DNA from: UBA3824 sp017541145
GTDB lineage: Bacteria > Bacteroidota > Bacteroidia > Bacteroidales > UBA3824
Assembly (NCBI GenBank): GCA_947168365.1
Contig: CAMVLO010000006.1
Coordinates: forward strand, 33,282-97,281
Length of the DNA stretch: 64,000 nucleotides
Direction of reading: 5' to 3'
Of this stretch, positions 1-9,203 are shown piece after piece. The notes under the pieces were generated by a model. It worked only from the letters and a program-made list of their open reading frames with translations. It did not search any database and was not told the origin of the DNA. Position numbers and translations under genes: made by a program. Position 1 is the first letter of the stretch; each line of letters begins with the position of its first letter.

Positions 1-2
1 AC

Positions 3-230
3 AAATGGATAGAGAGTTGCATCAAAACACTTCTATATACAATTGCAGACAATCTGGATAACCACCTGAAAAACGATGCGTTAACGAAACTAAATAAAAT
101 TATCGAAATATATCCGCATCTTAAAATAAGATGTCTTAAAAATACATTTTTACTAAAAAATCCAAAACTTTTCAGAAAGACGGCTTGGATTCTTTTGGAA
201 AGATTTTTAAATATAGTTAACAAAAAATAA
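3..230 (+). CDS. C-terminal end of an unidentified protein (cut by window start)
   Basis: An open reading frame enters from the left edge and stops with TAA at 228-230, giving the last 75 residues of a protein. The tail is basic and hydrophobic, with short helical stretches (KTLLYTIADNL, WILLERFLNIVNKK) and no motif I can assign. Basic amphipathic tails of this sort occur in some membrane-associated glycosyltransferases, but that is only a guess. It converges on ahcY, and the two genes share the hairpin at 236-276. The start and the first part of the gene lie outside the window. Confidence 0.5.
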   Translation, partial: KWIESCIKTLLYTIADNLDNHLKNDALTKLNKIIEIYPHLKIRCLKNTFLLKNPKLFRKTAWILLERFLNIVNKK

Positions 231-276
231 AAAAAGAATCCGTCCAACAGAAATTTTCATTTCATCGGGCGGATTC
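231..276 (-). terminator. Rho-independent terminator of ahcY, usable on both strands
   Basis: GAATCCGTCC (236-245) pairs with GGGCGGATTC (267-276) with one wobble pair. Read on the minus strand the stem is followed by a T-rich run, as expected for the end of ahcY. The plus-strand gene ending at 230 meets the same hairpin but without a good T tract. Confidence 0.75.
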
Positions 277-315
277 GTGTATAGCAGGCAATAAATAATA
301 CGATTGAATTAAAGA

Positions 316-1731
316 CTAATATCTGTAATGTTCAGCTTTATAAGGACCTTCAACTTTTACACCGATATAGTCAGCTTGAGCTTGGGTTAAAGTAGTAAGT
401 TTTGCTCCCAATTTTCCGAGATGAAGTCTTGCAACCTCTTCGTCCAAATATTTTGGAAGTCTATAAACACCAATCTCATATTTTTTCTGCCACAAGTCTA
501 ATTGTGCAAGTGTCTGATTTGTAAATGAATTACTCATTACAAAAGACGGATGTCCTGTAGCACAACCCAAATTTACCAAACGGCCTTCTGCCAAAAGAAC
601 GATAGAATGTCCGTCAGGGAAGATGTATTGATCTACTTGCGGTTTTACATTTTCTTTCTTGATACCCGGAATTTTTTCTAGATCAGCTACCATAATTTCA
701 TTATCAAAATGACCAATATTGCAAACGATAGCTTTATCTTTCATTTTGCTCATGTGGTCAGCTGTAATGATGTCACGGTTACCGGTACATGTTACATAAA
801 TATCGCCATAAGGAAGTGCGTCATCTACAGTTGTAACTTCAAAACCTTCCATACAAGCCTGAAGAGCACAGATAGGATCGATTTCTGTTACAAGCACACG
901 TGCGCCGAAACCTCTCATACTGCGAGCGCAACCCTTACCGACATCGCCGTAACCGCAAACTACAACCACTTTGCCGGCAATCATAATATCTGTAGCACGT
1001 TTTATACCGTCAGCCAAAGATTCACGACAACCGTAAAGATTATCAAATTTCGATTTTGTAACAGAATCGTTTACATTAATAGCCGGGAAAAGAAGTTTGC
1101 CTTCTTGATGCATTTGATAAAGTCTGTGAACTCCGGTTGTGGTTTCTTCTGAAACACCGCGAACATTCTTTACCAAATTGTGCCATTTATCTTTGCTAAA
1201 TTCCAAACCGAATTTTATACGTTTGTATAATTCTCTTGCGTCTTCGCCGGATGGTTCAACATCAAGGATTGATGGATTGTTTTCCGCATCAATACCAAGA
1301 TGCAACATCAATGTAGCGTCACCACCGTCGTCCACTATCAAATCCGGACCGACACCTTCACCAAATGTCAAAGCCTGCTCTGTACACCACCAATATTCTT
1401 CAAGGCTCTCTGCTTTCCATGCAAAAACCGGAACACCACGCTCAGCAACAGCAGCTGCAGCCTCATCTTGTGTTGAAAATATATTACAAGAAGCCCAACG
1501 AACTGATGCACCCAAAGCTGTAAGGGTTTCAATCAAAACTGCGGTCTGAACGGTCATGTGTAATGAACCCATTATTTTGGCACCTTTCAAAGGCTTTGAT
1601 TCAGAATATCTTGCTCTCAAAGACATCAAACCCGGCATTTGAGATTCTGCAAGATCTAGCATTTTGCGTCCTCTCTTTGCCAATCCTAAGTCTCTTACCT
1701 TATTAGGCAATGTTAAATCTATTTTTTCCAT
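316..1731 (-). CDS. ahcY: Adenosylhomocysteinase (S-adenosyl-L-homocysteine hydrolase)
   Basis: This cytosolic enzyme reversibly hydrolyses S-adenosylhomocysteine to adenosine and homocysteine, removing the inhibitory product of methyltransferases in the activated methyl cycle. The 471-residue length fits the bacterial family. The NAD-binding Rossmann motif GYGDVGKG is at 260-267, the substrate-domain motif GSLHMTVQTAVLIETL is near 55-70, and the protein ends in the family's typical KAEHYRY. The gene stands alone: a consensus promoter lies just upstream (1759-1789) and a terminator follows it. No SAM or SAH riboswitch is visible in the short leader. Identification is by strong family resemblance over the whole length. 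Confidence 0.97.
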   Translation of the reverse strand: MEKIDLTLPNKVRDLGLAKRGRKMLDLAESQMPGLMSLRARYSESKPLKGAKIMGSLHMTVQTAVLIETLTALGASVRWASCNIFSTQDEAAAAVAERGVPVFAWKAESLEEYWWCTEQALTFGEGVGPDLIVDDGGDATLMLHLGIDAENNPSILDVEPSGEDARELYKRIKFGLEFSKDKWHNLVKNVRGVSEETTTGVHRLYQMHQEGKLLFPAINVNDSVTKSKFDNLYGCRESLADGIKRATDIMIAGKVVVVCGYGDVGKGCARSMRGFGARVLVTEIDPICALQACMEGFEVTTVDDALPYGDIYVTCTGNRDIITADHMSKMKDKAIVCNIGHFDNEIMVADLEKIPGIKKENVKPQVDQYIFPDGHSIVLLAEGRLVNLGCATGHPSFVMSNSFTNQTLAQLDLWQKKYEIGVYRLPKYLDEEVARLHLGKLGAKLTTLTQAQADYIGVKVEGPYKAEHYRY

Positions 1732-1758
1732 TCGATATTATAATTTATTATAATTTTG

Positions 1759-1789
1759 CAAAAATAATACTTATTTTTATGTAATCAAA
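1759..1789 (-). promoter_or_regulatory. Bacteroidota-type promoter of ahcY
   Basis: On the minus strand TTTG (1786-1789), 19 nt, then TATTTTTG (1759-1766). This is an exact match to the TTTG / TAnnTTTG consensus. It lies about 28 bases upstream of the ahcY start. Confidence 0.8.
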
Positions 1790-1809
1790 AATATTTATTG
1801 TTCAAGGAA

Positions 1810-2571
1810 TTACTTTCTATTCTGAAGGTTTCTGATTTGTTTCATTCTACTTGACGCAAATACAAAATTATCAAGCTCTTCCACACCAGAATCAAAAATT
1901 CCTTCACTATTACCTTGCCAACGCTTACGACCCTTGTAAATAAAAATGATATTGTCACCGATTTCCATTACTGAATTCATATCATGTGTATTTACGATAG
2001 TTGTAATATTGTATTCGATAGTAATATCATGAATCAAATTATCGATTACAATACTTGTAACAGGGTCTAATCCGGAATTAGGTTCGTCGCAATACAAATA
2101 TTTGGGATTCAATGCGATAGCTCTGGCGATTGCTACACGTTTTTGCATACCGCCGGAGATTTCTGACGGGAATTTTTTATTAGCATTTACGATATTTACA
2201 CGTTTCAAACAATAATTGGCTCTTTCGCGACGCTCTTCAAAACTCATATTTGTAAACATCTCCAAAGGAAACATCACGTTTTCTTCTACAGTGTTAGAAT
2301 CGAACAATGCACCGCCCTGAAAAACCATTCCCATTTCTTTACGTATTTCTTTACGTTGCTTTTCGTTCATTACAGAAAAACTGCGACCGTTGTAAAAAAT
2401 ATCGCCTTTTGATACAGAGTGCAAACCTGCAATACATTTCAGCAACACAGTTTTACCGCTACCCGACTGTCCTATTGTCAGATTGGTTTTGCCGGGTTCA
2501 AATTCGGCACAAATATCATTCAGTACATAATGTCCTGAAAATTCTTTATAAACATTTCTTACTTCAATCAT
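1810..2571 (-). CDS. ABC transporter ATP-binding protein, MlaF/YrbF type
   Basis: This is the ATPase of an MlaFE-type phospholipid transporter working at the inner face of the cytoplasmic membrane. The 253 residues contain a Walker A motif GQSGSGKT (34-41), the signature ISGGMQKR and a Walker B region ending in CDEP, followed by the switch histidine in NTHD. The sequence between Walker B and the switch (SGLDPVTS) is typical of the Mla/Ttg2A group. It begins 2 nt after the permease gene (2574-3314), so the two are surely one operon. No MlaD/MCE gene is adjacent here, although the family normally works with one. Confidence 0.9.
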   Translation of the reverse strand: MIEVRNVYKEFSGHYVLNDICAEFEPGKTNLTIGQSGSGKTVLLKCIAGLHSVSKGDIFYNGRSFSVMNEKQRKEIRKEMGMVFQGGALFDSNTVEENVMFPLEMFTNMSFEERRERANYCLKRVNIVNANKKFPSEISGGMQKRVAIARAIALNPKYLYCDEPNSGLDPVTSIVIDNLIHDITIEYNITTIVNTHDMNSVMEIGDNIIFIYKGRKRWQGNSEGIFDSGVEELDNFVFASSRMKQIRNLQNRK

Positions 2572-2573
2572 TT

Positions 2574-3314
2574 TTACAACAGCAGTTTAGTTAGAATCAA
2601 ATTGAAAAGCAATACAACGATACTACTATAAACCACAGCATGTGTACTAGATTTTCCAACATCTAATGCACCGCCGTTGGTATAATAGCCGTGATAAGAA
2701 GATACCGAAGCTATTATAAATGCAAAAACAAACGATTTTATAATAGAATATGTTACATAAAACGGTCTGAACATACTCGTAATACCTACAACATAATCAT
2801 GCGGAGTAACACCGTTGGTAACGTATGATGCTATATAGCCGCCAAACAATCCGATTGCCATACTAAAAAGTGTAAGCACCGGAATAAAAAATACGAAAGC
2901 CGCTATCTTAGGTAAAATCAAGTAACAAGCCGAGTTAACACCCATCATTTCAAGTGCGTCTATCTGTTCCGTTACTTGCATTGTACCAAGTTCTGACGCG
3001 ATATTACTACCGACTTTTCCGGCAAGAATCAATGCTACAATTGTACTAGAAAATTCCAAAAGCATGGTTTCGCGCGTACCATAACCGATAAGATAACGCG
3101 GAATAAGCGGATTTTCAAGGTTGTACGCCATTTGTATACAACAAACCGCTCCCATAAATATCGAAATAATGAGTACAATTACGATACTGCTCACTCCAAT
3201 ACTTTCTATTTCCCTTACCATCTGTCTGAAGAAAACTCTCCAACGCTCGGGGCGCGAGAAAACTCGCTTCATCAAGAGAAAATATCGTCCGGTATGAAAG
3301 AATAGCTTTAACAT
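2574..3314 (-). CDS. MlaE/YrbE-family ABC transporter permease
   Basis: This is the membrane partner of the ATPase encoded directly downstream. The 246-residue protein has an amphipathic N-terminus and about five hydrophobic segments. It carries the family's central block, in which GKVGSNIASELGTM is followed by EQIDALEMMGV, a cytoplasmic coupling region highly characteristic of MlaE. It probably moves phospholipid or a related lipid between the membranes to keep the outer membrane asymmetric. A -7 box lies about 27 nt upstream of the start at 3341-3348. Confidence 0.92.
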   Translation of the reverse strand: MLKLFFHTGRYFLLMKRVFSRPERWRVFFRQMVREIESIGVSSIVIVLIISIFMGAVCCIQMAYNLENPLIPRYLIGYGTRETMLLEFSSTIVALILAGKVGSNIASELGTMQVTEQIDALEMMGVNSACYLILPKIAAFVFFIPVLTLFSMAIGLFGGYIASYVTNGVTPHDYVVGITSMFRPFYVTYSIIKSFVFAFIIASVSSYHGYYTNGGALDVGKSSTHAVVYSSIVVLLFNLILTKLLL

Positions 3315-3340
3315 CTGTTATATTACAAATAAATTTTTGT

Positions 3341-3348
3341 CAAAGATA
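3341..3348 (-). promoter_or_regulatory. -7 box of the mlaEF-type operon
   Basis: TATCTTTG on the minus strand matches TAnnTTTG exactly and sits 27 nt before the permease start. No clear TTTG lies at the expected -33 position, so the promoter is only partly supported. Confidence 0.5.
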
Positions 3349-3404
3349 ACAATTATTTTTGTTTGACACTGCTAATTTATGTTACGATGTTGACATCGGA
3401 TTTT

Positions 3405-4628
3405 CTACTGTTCGTCCTCTTCTTCGGGGTCAACATCAGTATACAAAAGATCATCGTAAGGATAACGCTCGGTATGAATACGACGCGCCTCGGTATAAAC
3501 TTTGTCTTTCAGTTCATCAAGATTGATTTTCTTTTTGGCGGAAATAAAAATCACAGGAGCTACCGACGAATATTTCAAACGGATGTAATTTTCCATTTCC
3601 TCAAGCGAATAGTTGCAAAGTTGACGTTCCGAAAGATCGTCGTCATCAAGTTTTTCGTAACTGTAATTATCAATCTTGTTGAAAACCAAGAAAGTAGTTT
3701 TGTTTTCTTGGGTGATTTCTTTTATAGTTTGGTCTACAGTCTGAAGTTGCTCTTCAAAATTCGGATGCGAAATATCAGAAACAATCACAAGTATATCAGC
3801 CTCACTTACTTCGTCCAAAGTAGATTTGAAAGACTCAAACAAGTTTTTAGGAAGTTTGCGGATAAAACCTACTGTATCGGAAAGCAAAAACGGCAAATTC
3901 TTTACTACGACTTTTCTAACTGTGGTATCCAACGTAGCAAAAAGTTTGTTTTCTGCAAACACATCCGCCTTAGCCCAAAGATTCATAAGTGTAGATTTTC
4001 CGACGTTGGTATATCCCACGAGAGCAACACGAACAAGTTTACCGCGATTTTTTCGTTGAACATTTTTTTGATTGTTAATACGTTGCAATTCCTCTTTTAA
4101 ACGGGAAATTCTATCGCGAACAATACGACGGTCGGTCTCAATTTCTTTTTCACCCGGACCACGCATACCGATACCGCCTTTCTGACGTTCCAAGTGTGTC
4201 CACATACCGGCAAGTCGTGGCAAAAGATACTGATACTGAGCCAATTCTACTTGAGTTTTGGAATGTGCGGTTTGTGCTCGTTTGGCAAAAATATCAAGTA
4301 TAAGATTGCTGCGGTCTATGATTTTACATTTTAGAACCTGAGAGATGTTTCTGTATTGCGACGGCGACAATTCGTCGTCAAATATACAAGCATCTATTTC
4401 ATTATCTTCCACAAACTGAGCAATTTCCTTCAATTTACCTTCTCCGGTATAAATTCTCGGATTCGGATACTCAGCACGTTGTGAAAATCTTTTTACACAA
4501 TCCACATCGGCAGTTTTTGCAAGAAATTCCAACTCGTCGAAATATTCGTTGAGTTTCTCTTCTGTAATATCTTGCGTGATAAGTCCCACAACTATTGCGA
4601 CTTCTCTATCTTGTTTTGTTTCGTACAT
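3405..4628 (-). CDS. hflX: GTPase HflX
   Basis: HflX is a ribosome-associated GTPase that splits stalled 70S ribosomes under stress. The 407-residue protein has the N-terminal HflX domain and the family linker GGIGMRGPGEKEIETDRR (151-168). Its G domain has G1 GYTNVGKST (205-213), G3 DTVGF and G4 NKID. The C-terminal tail ends in an acidic run (DPEEEDEQ). It follows the S41 peptidase gene at 13 nt on the same strand, so it is probably the last gene of the run that begins near 7046. Confidence 0.95.
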   Translation of the reverse strand: MYETKQDREVAIVVGLITQDITEEKLNEYFDELEFLAKTADVDCVKRFSQRAEYPNPRIYTGEGKLKEIAQFVEDNEIDACIFDDELSPSQYRNISQVLKCKIIDRSNLILDIFAKRAQTAHSKTQVELAQYQYLLPRLAGMWTHLERQKGGIGMRGPGEKEIETDRRIVRDRISRLKEELQRINNQKNVQRKNRGKLVRVALVGYTNVGKSTLMNLWAKADVFAENKLFATLDTTVRKVVVKNLPFLLSDTVGFIRKLPKNLFESFKSTLDEVSEADILVIVSDISHPNFEEQLQTVDQTIKEITQENKTTFLVFNKIDNYSYEKLDDDDLSERQLCNYSLEEMENYIRLKYSSVAPVIFISAKKKINLDELKDKVYTEARRIHTERYPYDDLLYTDVDPEEEDEQ

Positions 4629-4641
4629 CGTTCAGTTTTTT

Positions 4642-6285
4642 TTAATTATTTTCATTTGCACCGAGCAACAAATTAAAAGTGTTGATATCACCAAAAAGCC
4701 GCTCGGCTGCTACTACATCAGCATTATAGAAGTTATAATATTTGTAATAATTGTCCTCATCGCCTACCACATGATAGCAATACGCCATGATTTGCGATAA
4801 AATTAATTTCTTAGAATCCTGAAGTTCTTTTTTATCTTTGCGAGGATTGATTTTTACATTGTAACTTGCTGCGAATGATATAAAATCATCAAGCAATTTG
4901 GTCTCGTCGCTAAACAATTCTGTAACGTATTTATCACTATTTCTGATAGTTGTATCTTTCTCGGCCATCAAATTGTATTTACGTGATGCAAATTTGTAAA
5001 ACAATTGCGCAGAATCTAATTTGTAAAGCAATCCGTTACTAAATTGATATGAATATGGTACAAAATAATCCGGCATTACACCGCCGCCGGCATATACCTT
5101 GCGACCGTGTTTTGTAAAATAAACCGTAGAATCTTTGTAACTGAAAGCATTTGCGCTATCAAGCTCACCATTTTTCAAACGTTTTTTCAAATCGTTGTCA
5201 TATTCGGAATACGCTTTCTGAAAACTTCGTCCCGACGGCGTATAATATCTCGATGTTGTAAGTCTTACAACAGAATTGTCCTGAAAAGAAATCGGAGTTT
5301 GAACCAAACCTTTTCCGAAAGTTCTGCGACCGAGAATTATTCCACGATCATGGTCTTGAATGGCTCCAACCATAATTTCCGACGCCGAAGCAGAATTGCT
5401 GTTAACAATACAAATCACGTTGAGATCTTTACAAATCGGATTTGATACGGTATCAATCAAAACCAAAGAACGGTCTTTGTGACGCTCTTCGGTGTAAACT
5501 ATTGTATCATTGGTGTGTAATATTTCGCTAACAATATCACGAACGGTATAAAGCAAACCGCCGCCATTGTCACGCAAATCTACAATTAAATTTTGAATTC
5601 CGGAATCGAGCAACGGTTTCAGTTTTCCAACAAATTCTTTGTAAGTTCTGTCACCAAAGGATGTAATTTTGATATAACCTGTTACAGAATCCAATTTGTA
5701 ACCCGCAGGTACTGAATATGTTGGAATATCTCCGCGAACTACATCAAATACCAAGGCAGAATCTATGCCCTGACGATGTACCGTTACTTGTACAACGCTT
5801 CCCTCCTCGCCTTTCATAAGATTAGAAACCAAGTTTTTGGCATTGCTGCCAACAACATCCACAGTATCGATTTTCAAAATATTATCTCCGGCAAGAATTC
5901 CCGCCAAATCGCACGGACCGTCTTTCACGATACTCAGAGCGATACATGTATCATTCGAAACATTAAATTCGATGCCGACTCCGCAAAAATGTCCGATGAT
6001 GTTGCGCTCCACATCGGTACGCTTTTCGGCTGAATAATACTTGGTATGCGGATCAAGTTTTGAAAAAATATCCGGTATTATCAGTTCCGTAAGGCTGTCA
6101 ACATCAATATCATCTACATATCTGTCGTCAATAAGATTGATAACAGTCTGCAACTTAGACGGTTTGCCATTAAAAAGCGAAAACTCTACCTTATCCTTGT
6201 TGGTACTGAAACAAAATTTTCCGACCAACAATCCTAAAATAAAAATAAAGATTACTTGAAGCGGTTGATATTTTTTTGAATTCAT
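4642..6285 (-). CDS. C-terminal processing peptidase, S41 family (Prc/CtpA-like)
   Basis: This is a periplasmic serine protease anchored by one N-terminal membrane segment (about residues 8-26). A PDZ domain spans roughly 100-180. The catalytic region contains SASASE with nucleophile Ser300 and the general base Lys325 in TFGKGLVQ, at the Ser-Lys spacing of 25 seen in E. coli Prc. At 547 residues it matches the Bacteroidota members. It lies 3 nt after the dCMP deaminase gene, so the two are co-transcribed. Its substrates cannot be read from the sequence. Confidence 0.94.
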   Translation of the reverse strand: MNSKKYQPLQVIFIFILGLLVGKFCFSTNKDKVEFSLFNGKPSKLQTVINLIDDRYVDDIDVDSLTELIIPDIFSKLDPHTKYYSAEKRTDVERNIIGHFCGVGIEFNVSNDTCIALSIVKDGPCDLAGILAGDNILKIDTVDVVGSNAKNLVSNLMKGEEGSVVQVTVHRQGIDSALVFDVVRGDIPTYSVPAGYKLDSVTGYIKITSFGDRTYKEFVGKLKPLLDSGIQNLIVDLRDNGGGLLYTVRDIVSEILHTNDTIVYTEERHKDRSLVLIDTVSNPICKDLNVICIVNSNSASASEIMVGAIQDHDRGIILGRRTFGKGLVQTPISFQDNSVVRLTTSRYYTPSGRSFQKAYSEYDNDLKKRLKNGELDSANAFSYKDSTVYFTKHGRKVYAGGGVMPDYFVPYSYQFSNGLLYKLDSAQLFYKFASRKYNLMAEKDTTIRNSDKYVTELFSDETKLLDDFISFAASYNVKINPRKDKKELQDSKKLILSQIMAYCYHVVGDEDNYYKYYNFYNADVVAAERLFGDINTFNLLLGANENN

Positions 6286-6288
6286 AAT

Positions 6289-6729
6289 TTAATTTTGTTG
6301 TATATCAACATCTTGAATATTGATAAAAACTGTAGGAATACCGGCACGTCTGAGAAGTTCCAATCCGTCTTCAAGCCTGTATTTCTCGCTGTAAACTACA
6401 CGTTTTATTCCACTTTGTATAATAAGTTTGGCACATTCCAAGCAAGGCGATGCTGTAACATAAAGTGTAGCACCTGTAGAATTATTGTTACTTTTTGCAA
6501 CCTTTGTAATGGCATTTGCCTCGGCATGAAGTACATACGGTTTTGTAGTACCGTCGTCGAGTTCGCAAACATTTTCAAATCCCGATGGCGTACCGTTGTA
6601 ACCGTCGGAGATTATCATCTTGTCTTTCACAATCAATGCTCCGACTTTGCGACGGGTACAATAAGAATTTTCCGCCCAGATTCGCGCCATTCTCAAATAA
6701 CGTCGATCCAATGCCTCTTGCTTGTCCAT
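6289..6729 (-). CDS. dCMP/deoxycytidylate deaminase family protein
   Basis: This small cytosolic zinc enzyme most likely converts dCMP to dUMP, feeding dTMP synthesis. In its 146 residues the zinc and proton-transfer site is complete: HAE at 68-70 and PCLEC with Cys96 and Cys99. The NGTPSG loop of the dCMP deaminase / ComEB group is at 45-50. The surrounding gene order (DUF4834, deaminase, S41 peptidase) is, as I recall it, common in Bacteroidales, and the spacing (17 and 3 nt) supports an operon. Confidence 0.9.
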   Translation of the reverse strand: MDKQEALDRRYLRMARIWAENSYCTRRKVGALIVKDKMIISDGYNGTPSGFENVCELDDGTTKPYVLHAEANAITKVAKSNNNSTGATLYVTASPCLECAKLIIQSGIKRVVYSEKYRLEDGLELLRRAGIPTVFINIQDVDIQQN

Positions 6730-6746
6730 AATTGTATCAAAAATTA

Positions 6747-7046
6747 TTATTTAATTTCTTCGTAATCTGTATAATCACCAAAGTTTTTAAGCAAATCTTT
6801 TTTTGATTGCTTTTTAGGTTGTTCAGAATTTTTGTAAATTCTTACATTATTAGCATTTCCACCGGAAGTTTCTTTGTTATTCTGATAGAAATTATTGTAA
6901 CCGAAGTTTGTGTTTGTACCTTTATTATCAAAGTATTGTTTTTGGTTTGATTCTATTCTTTGAGCAATACCTGCAAAAACAAGTCTTACAAGTAACAACA
7001 CCAATAATATAACCAAAACAAAAAACATAAAAATTGTCAACAACAT
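6747..7046 (-). CDS. Small single-pass membrane protein, DUF4834 family
   Basis: A 99-residue protein with one strongly hydrophobic N-terminal helix (about 2-27) and an asparagine/glutamine-rich, then basic and acidic, cytoplasmic-type tail. It resembles the DUF4834 proteins of Bacteroidota, which have no known function. It lies 17 nt upstream of the dCMP deaminase gene and 37 nt downstream of the OmpA lipoprotein gene. A weak -7-like box (TATCTTTA, 7066-7073) precedes it. Confidence 0.75.
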   Translation of the reverse strand: MLLTIFMFFVLVILLVLLLVRLVFAGIAQRIESNQKQYFDNKGTNTNFGYNNFYQNNKETSGGNANNVRIYKNSEQPKKQSKKDLLKNFGDYTDYEEIK

Positions 7047-7083
7047 AATTTTATTCCTTTTTTCTTAAAGATAAAATTCCGAT

Positions 7084-7941
7084 TTAGTTCATAATAATAA
7101 TCAAATCGGTACGGCGGTTTTTCTTCTTGTTAGCATCGGAATTATTGGCTACAAGAGGACTATACATCCCGCGACCTGAAGCGGTATATGCTGTACCGGG
7201 AAGTGTGCAATTGCTTGCTATAGTTGTAACAACTGCGGCTGCACGTTTTGCACTGAGTTCCAACAATGTTTTTGACTGTCCGTTGTTGTCGGTATTGCTT
7301 ATTACATGTACACGACATTGGTCAAACAATGTAAAAACGGCTGAAACTTTTTTTAGAGTTGCCGCACCTTTTACAGAAATTTCGTTGGAAGTAGCGGCTT
7401 TAAACAAATAATCATTACCAAATGTTACAACTACGTTAGAACCAACTATTTGTGCATAAGCCTCACTTTGATTTACACCGTTAAGTTGTTTCTGTATAGT
7501 AAGCAACATCGAGTTTAGCTCGTTGACTTGAGACTGATTGAGATTTCTTACAGAATCTTCTTGCGAAGCTTTCAAACTAAGAATATTCATCAAGCTGTCG
7601 GCAGTACGAGTTTTTTGAGAGAGTTTTGCCTGCTCGGCTTTGTAATCATTTATTGTATTTATAAGGCTCTGATTAAGAGTTGCTTTATCGCCTGCAAGTT
7701 TCTGATTTTCTTTATTAAGACTATCAACAGTAAGATCTTTTGAAGTATTATTGATTTTCAATGAATTGGTAGAATTGTTGAAACCGGCAACAGTTTTATC
7801 AAAAACTTTGTTCAACGAATCCAAAGATTTTTTTCCATTTGCAACCGCTTCATCATACTTCTTTTTTGTAACAATACACGAATTCATCATAAATGACGAA
7901 CCTATTACAACAAATATTAATACTTTAGCAATGCGTTTCAT
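7084..7941 (-). CDS. OmpA-family outer-membrane lipoprotein
   Basis: The 285-residue protein starts with a lipoprotein signal peptide whose lipobox is MNSC (Cys22), so it should be lipidated and sent to the outer membrane. A helical, coiled-coil-like stretch of about 120 residues follows. The C-terminal third is an OmpA-like peptidoglycan-binding domain, visible in ISNTDNNG...LSAKRAAAVVTTI and the terminal NRRTDLII. It probably tethers the outer membrane to the cell wall. Its promoter is divergent from the plus-strand gene at 8061. Confidence 0.9.
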   Translation of the reverse strand: MKRIAKVLIFVVIGSSFMMNSCIVTKKKYDEAVANGKKSLDSLNKVFDKTVAGFNNSTNSLKINNTSKDLTVDSLNKENQKLAGDKATLNQSLINTINDYKAEQAKLSQKTRTADSLMNILSLKASQEDSVRNLNQSQVNELNSMLLTIQKQLNGVNQSEAYAQIVGSNVVVTFGNDYLFKAATSNEISVKGAATLKKVSAVFTLFDQCRVHVISNTDNNGQSKTLLELSAKRAAAVVTTIASNCTLPGTAYTASGRGMYSPLVANNSDANKKKNRRTDLIIIMN

Positions 7942-7966
7942 TATATATTACAATTTTAAAATTTAT

Positions 7967-7997
7967 CAAATGTAGAGATTTTTTTCGAGGAGATAAA
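7967..7997 (-). promoter_or_regulatory. Promoter of the OmpA lipoprotein gene
   Basis: TACATTTG (7967-7974) with TTTA 19 nt upstream on the minus strand (7994-7997). This is one mismatch from the full consensus and lies about 25 nt before the start codon. Confidence 0.65.
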
Positions 7998-8028
7998 ATT
8001 TTTTAGCAAACATTAATAAAAAATGTTG

Positions 8029-8036
8029 TATTTTTG
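8029..8036 (+). promoter_or_regulatory. -7 box of the CarboxypepD_reg protein gene
   Basis: TATTTTTG matches TAnnTTTG and lies 24 nt before the ATG at 8061. The -33 element is poor. It is back to back with the ompA-like promoter. Confidence 0.55.
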
Positions 8037-8060
8037 GGGGAATTATAAAAACTGAGAATT

Positions 8061-9149
8061 ATGCTAAAAAAATTAATATTAACACTTGCAATGTCAACCG
8101 TATCGGCATTGGGATTTTCACAAACTGTTTTGGAAGGCGTTGTTACAGATTCCAAGACCGGCGAAGCTATGCCTTTTGTAAATATCGCAATTTCAGGCGA
8201 AACTATCGGAACTATTTCAGATATTAACGGAGAATTTAAATTGAGCGTTCCTGAAAATTTGACTAACAGAAACTTAGCGTTCTCTTCGGTAGGATATTCT
8301 CCAAAGTCAATAAAAATTTCTGAAATTACAGATTCGCATTTTGAAATAAAACTTCAGCCCGTAGACCTCAAGATAGAAGAAGTTGTAATTACCGACAAAA
8401 GCGAGGCAGGAAGAAAAGTTTTGAAAAACGTATTGGAAAAATTCGAAAACAATTATGTTAACAAAGATTTTGCATATTCCGGCACTTACAAATCAATTTA
8501 CAAAAAAGGAACTGTTACAAGAAATTCTACTTACAATTTCAATGCTTACGACAGCGAAGGATACAATCGAAGCGAAAAATCGAATGCATACGCAGCTCTC
8601 AATTACAAATTTTCTAATATCACAAGAGACTACAAAGTAAATGATTTTGAGACCGGTATCAATACTTTTGACTTTACTTCAACATTTGATATCATGCGAT
8701 ACGAACTAAATGTAATGAACAGTTACAATTTTAGCGACTTTGATTTCAAAATCAAATCAGAAACCTCGGAACAATATGTAATAGAATTTACATGCAACAA
8801 ACCGAAACTCGCAAATTCCGGCGCGTTAAACACAGAAAAATATTCCGGAACAATTACTGTAAAAAAATCCGACAACGCCGTAACTGCTGCGGATTATACG
8901 ATGACTGTAAAAAACTTTTCACCGGTAGCACTGTCGCTGAAAAACTCTCCGCAAAATATCGCAACTATCAATTGTAAACTTAGTTACGCAAAAAACAACA
9001 ACAAATACGCTATACAATCAATAGAAACCGAAATCGATGTAAAAAACAATTCGGAAGGAGATTACAAAATAAGTGATAGTATAATATTAAACTCTGTAAA
9101 CTATAAAATACCTGGAAAAATTTTCGGAAAAGTTTTTTATTCCAGATAA
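8061..9149 (+). CDS. Secreted protein with N-terminal carboxypeptidase-regulatory-like domain
   Basis: A 362-residue exported protein with a signal peptide ending near the FSQT region. Residues ~23-100 form a CarboxypepD_reg-like beta domain (GVVTDSKTGEAMPFVNI...GTISDINGEF), the same domain found at the N-terminus of TonB-dependent receptors. The remaining ~260 residues are beta-rich and resemble DUF5686-type or outer-membrane-associated proteins, but I cannot name the fold. No plug or barrel is present, so it is not a SusC-like receptor. Probably periplasmic or outer-membrane; role unknown. Confidence 0.75.
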   Translation: MLKKLILTLAMSTVSALGFSQTVLEGVVTDSKTGEAMPFVNIAISGETIGTISDINGEFKLSVPENLTNRNLAFSSVGYSPKSIKISEITDSHFEIKLQPVDLKIEEVVITDKSEAGRKVLKNVLEKFENNYVNKDFAYSGTYKSIYKKGTVTRNSTYNFNAYDSEGYNRSEKSNAYAALNYKFSNITRDYKVNDFETGINTFDFTSTFDIMRYELNVMNSYNFSDFDFKIKSETSEQYVIEFTCNKPKLANSGALNTEKYSGTITVKKSDNAVTAADYTMTVKNFSPVALSLKNSPQNIATINCKLSYAKNNNKYAIQSIETEIDVKNNSEGDYKISDSIILNSVNYKIPGKIFGKVFYSR

Positions 9150-9203
9150 TTTTTTTTATAACTTAGCTTTTGATTTGTGTAGAAAAAAACTAAAAAACAT
9201 AAT

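Noticed and set aside
709..1549. Long plus-strand ORFs opposite ahcY
   Set aside because: They are shadows of a well-identified gene on the other strand; the same applies to the long antisense frames opposite gpmI, metG, glmS and the MMPL gene.
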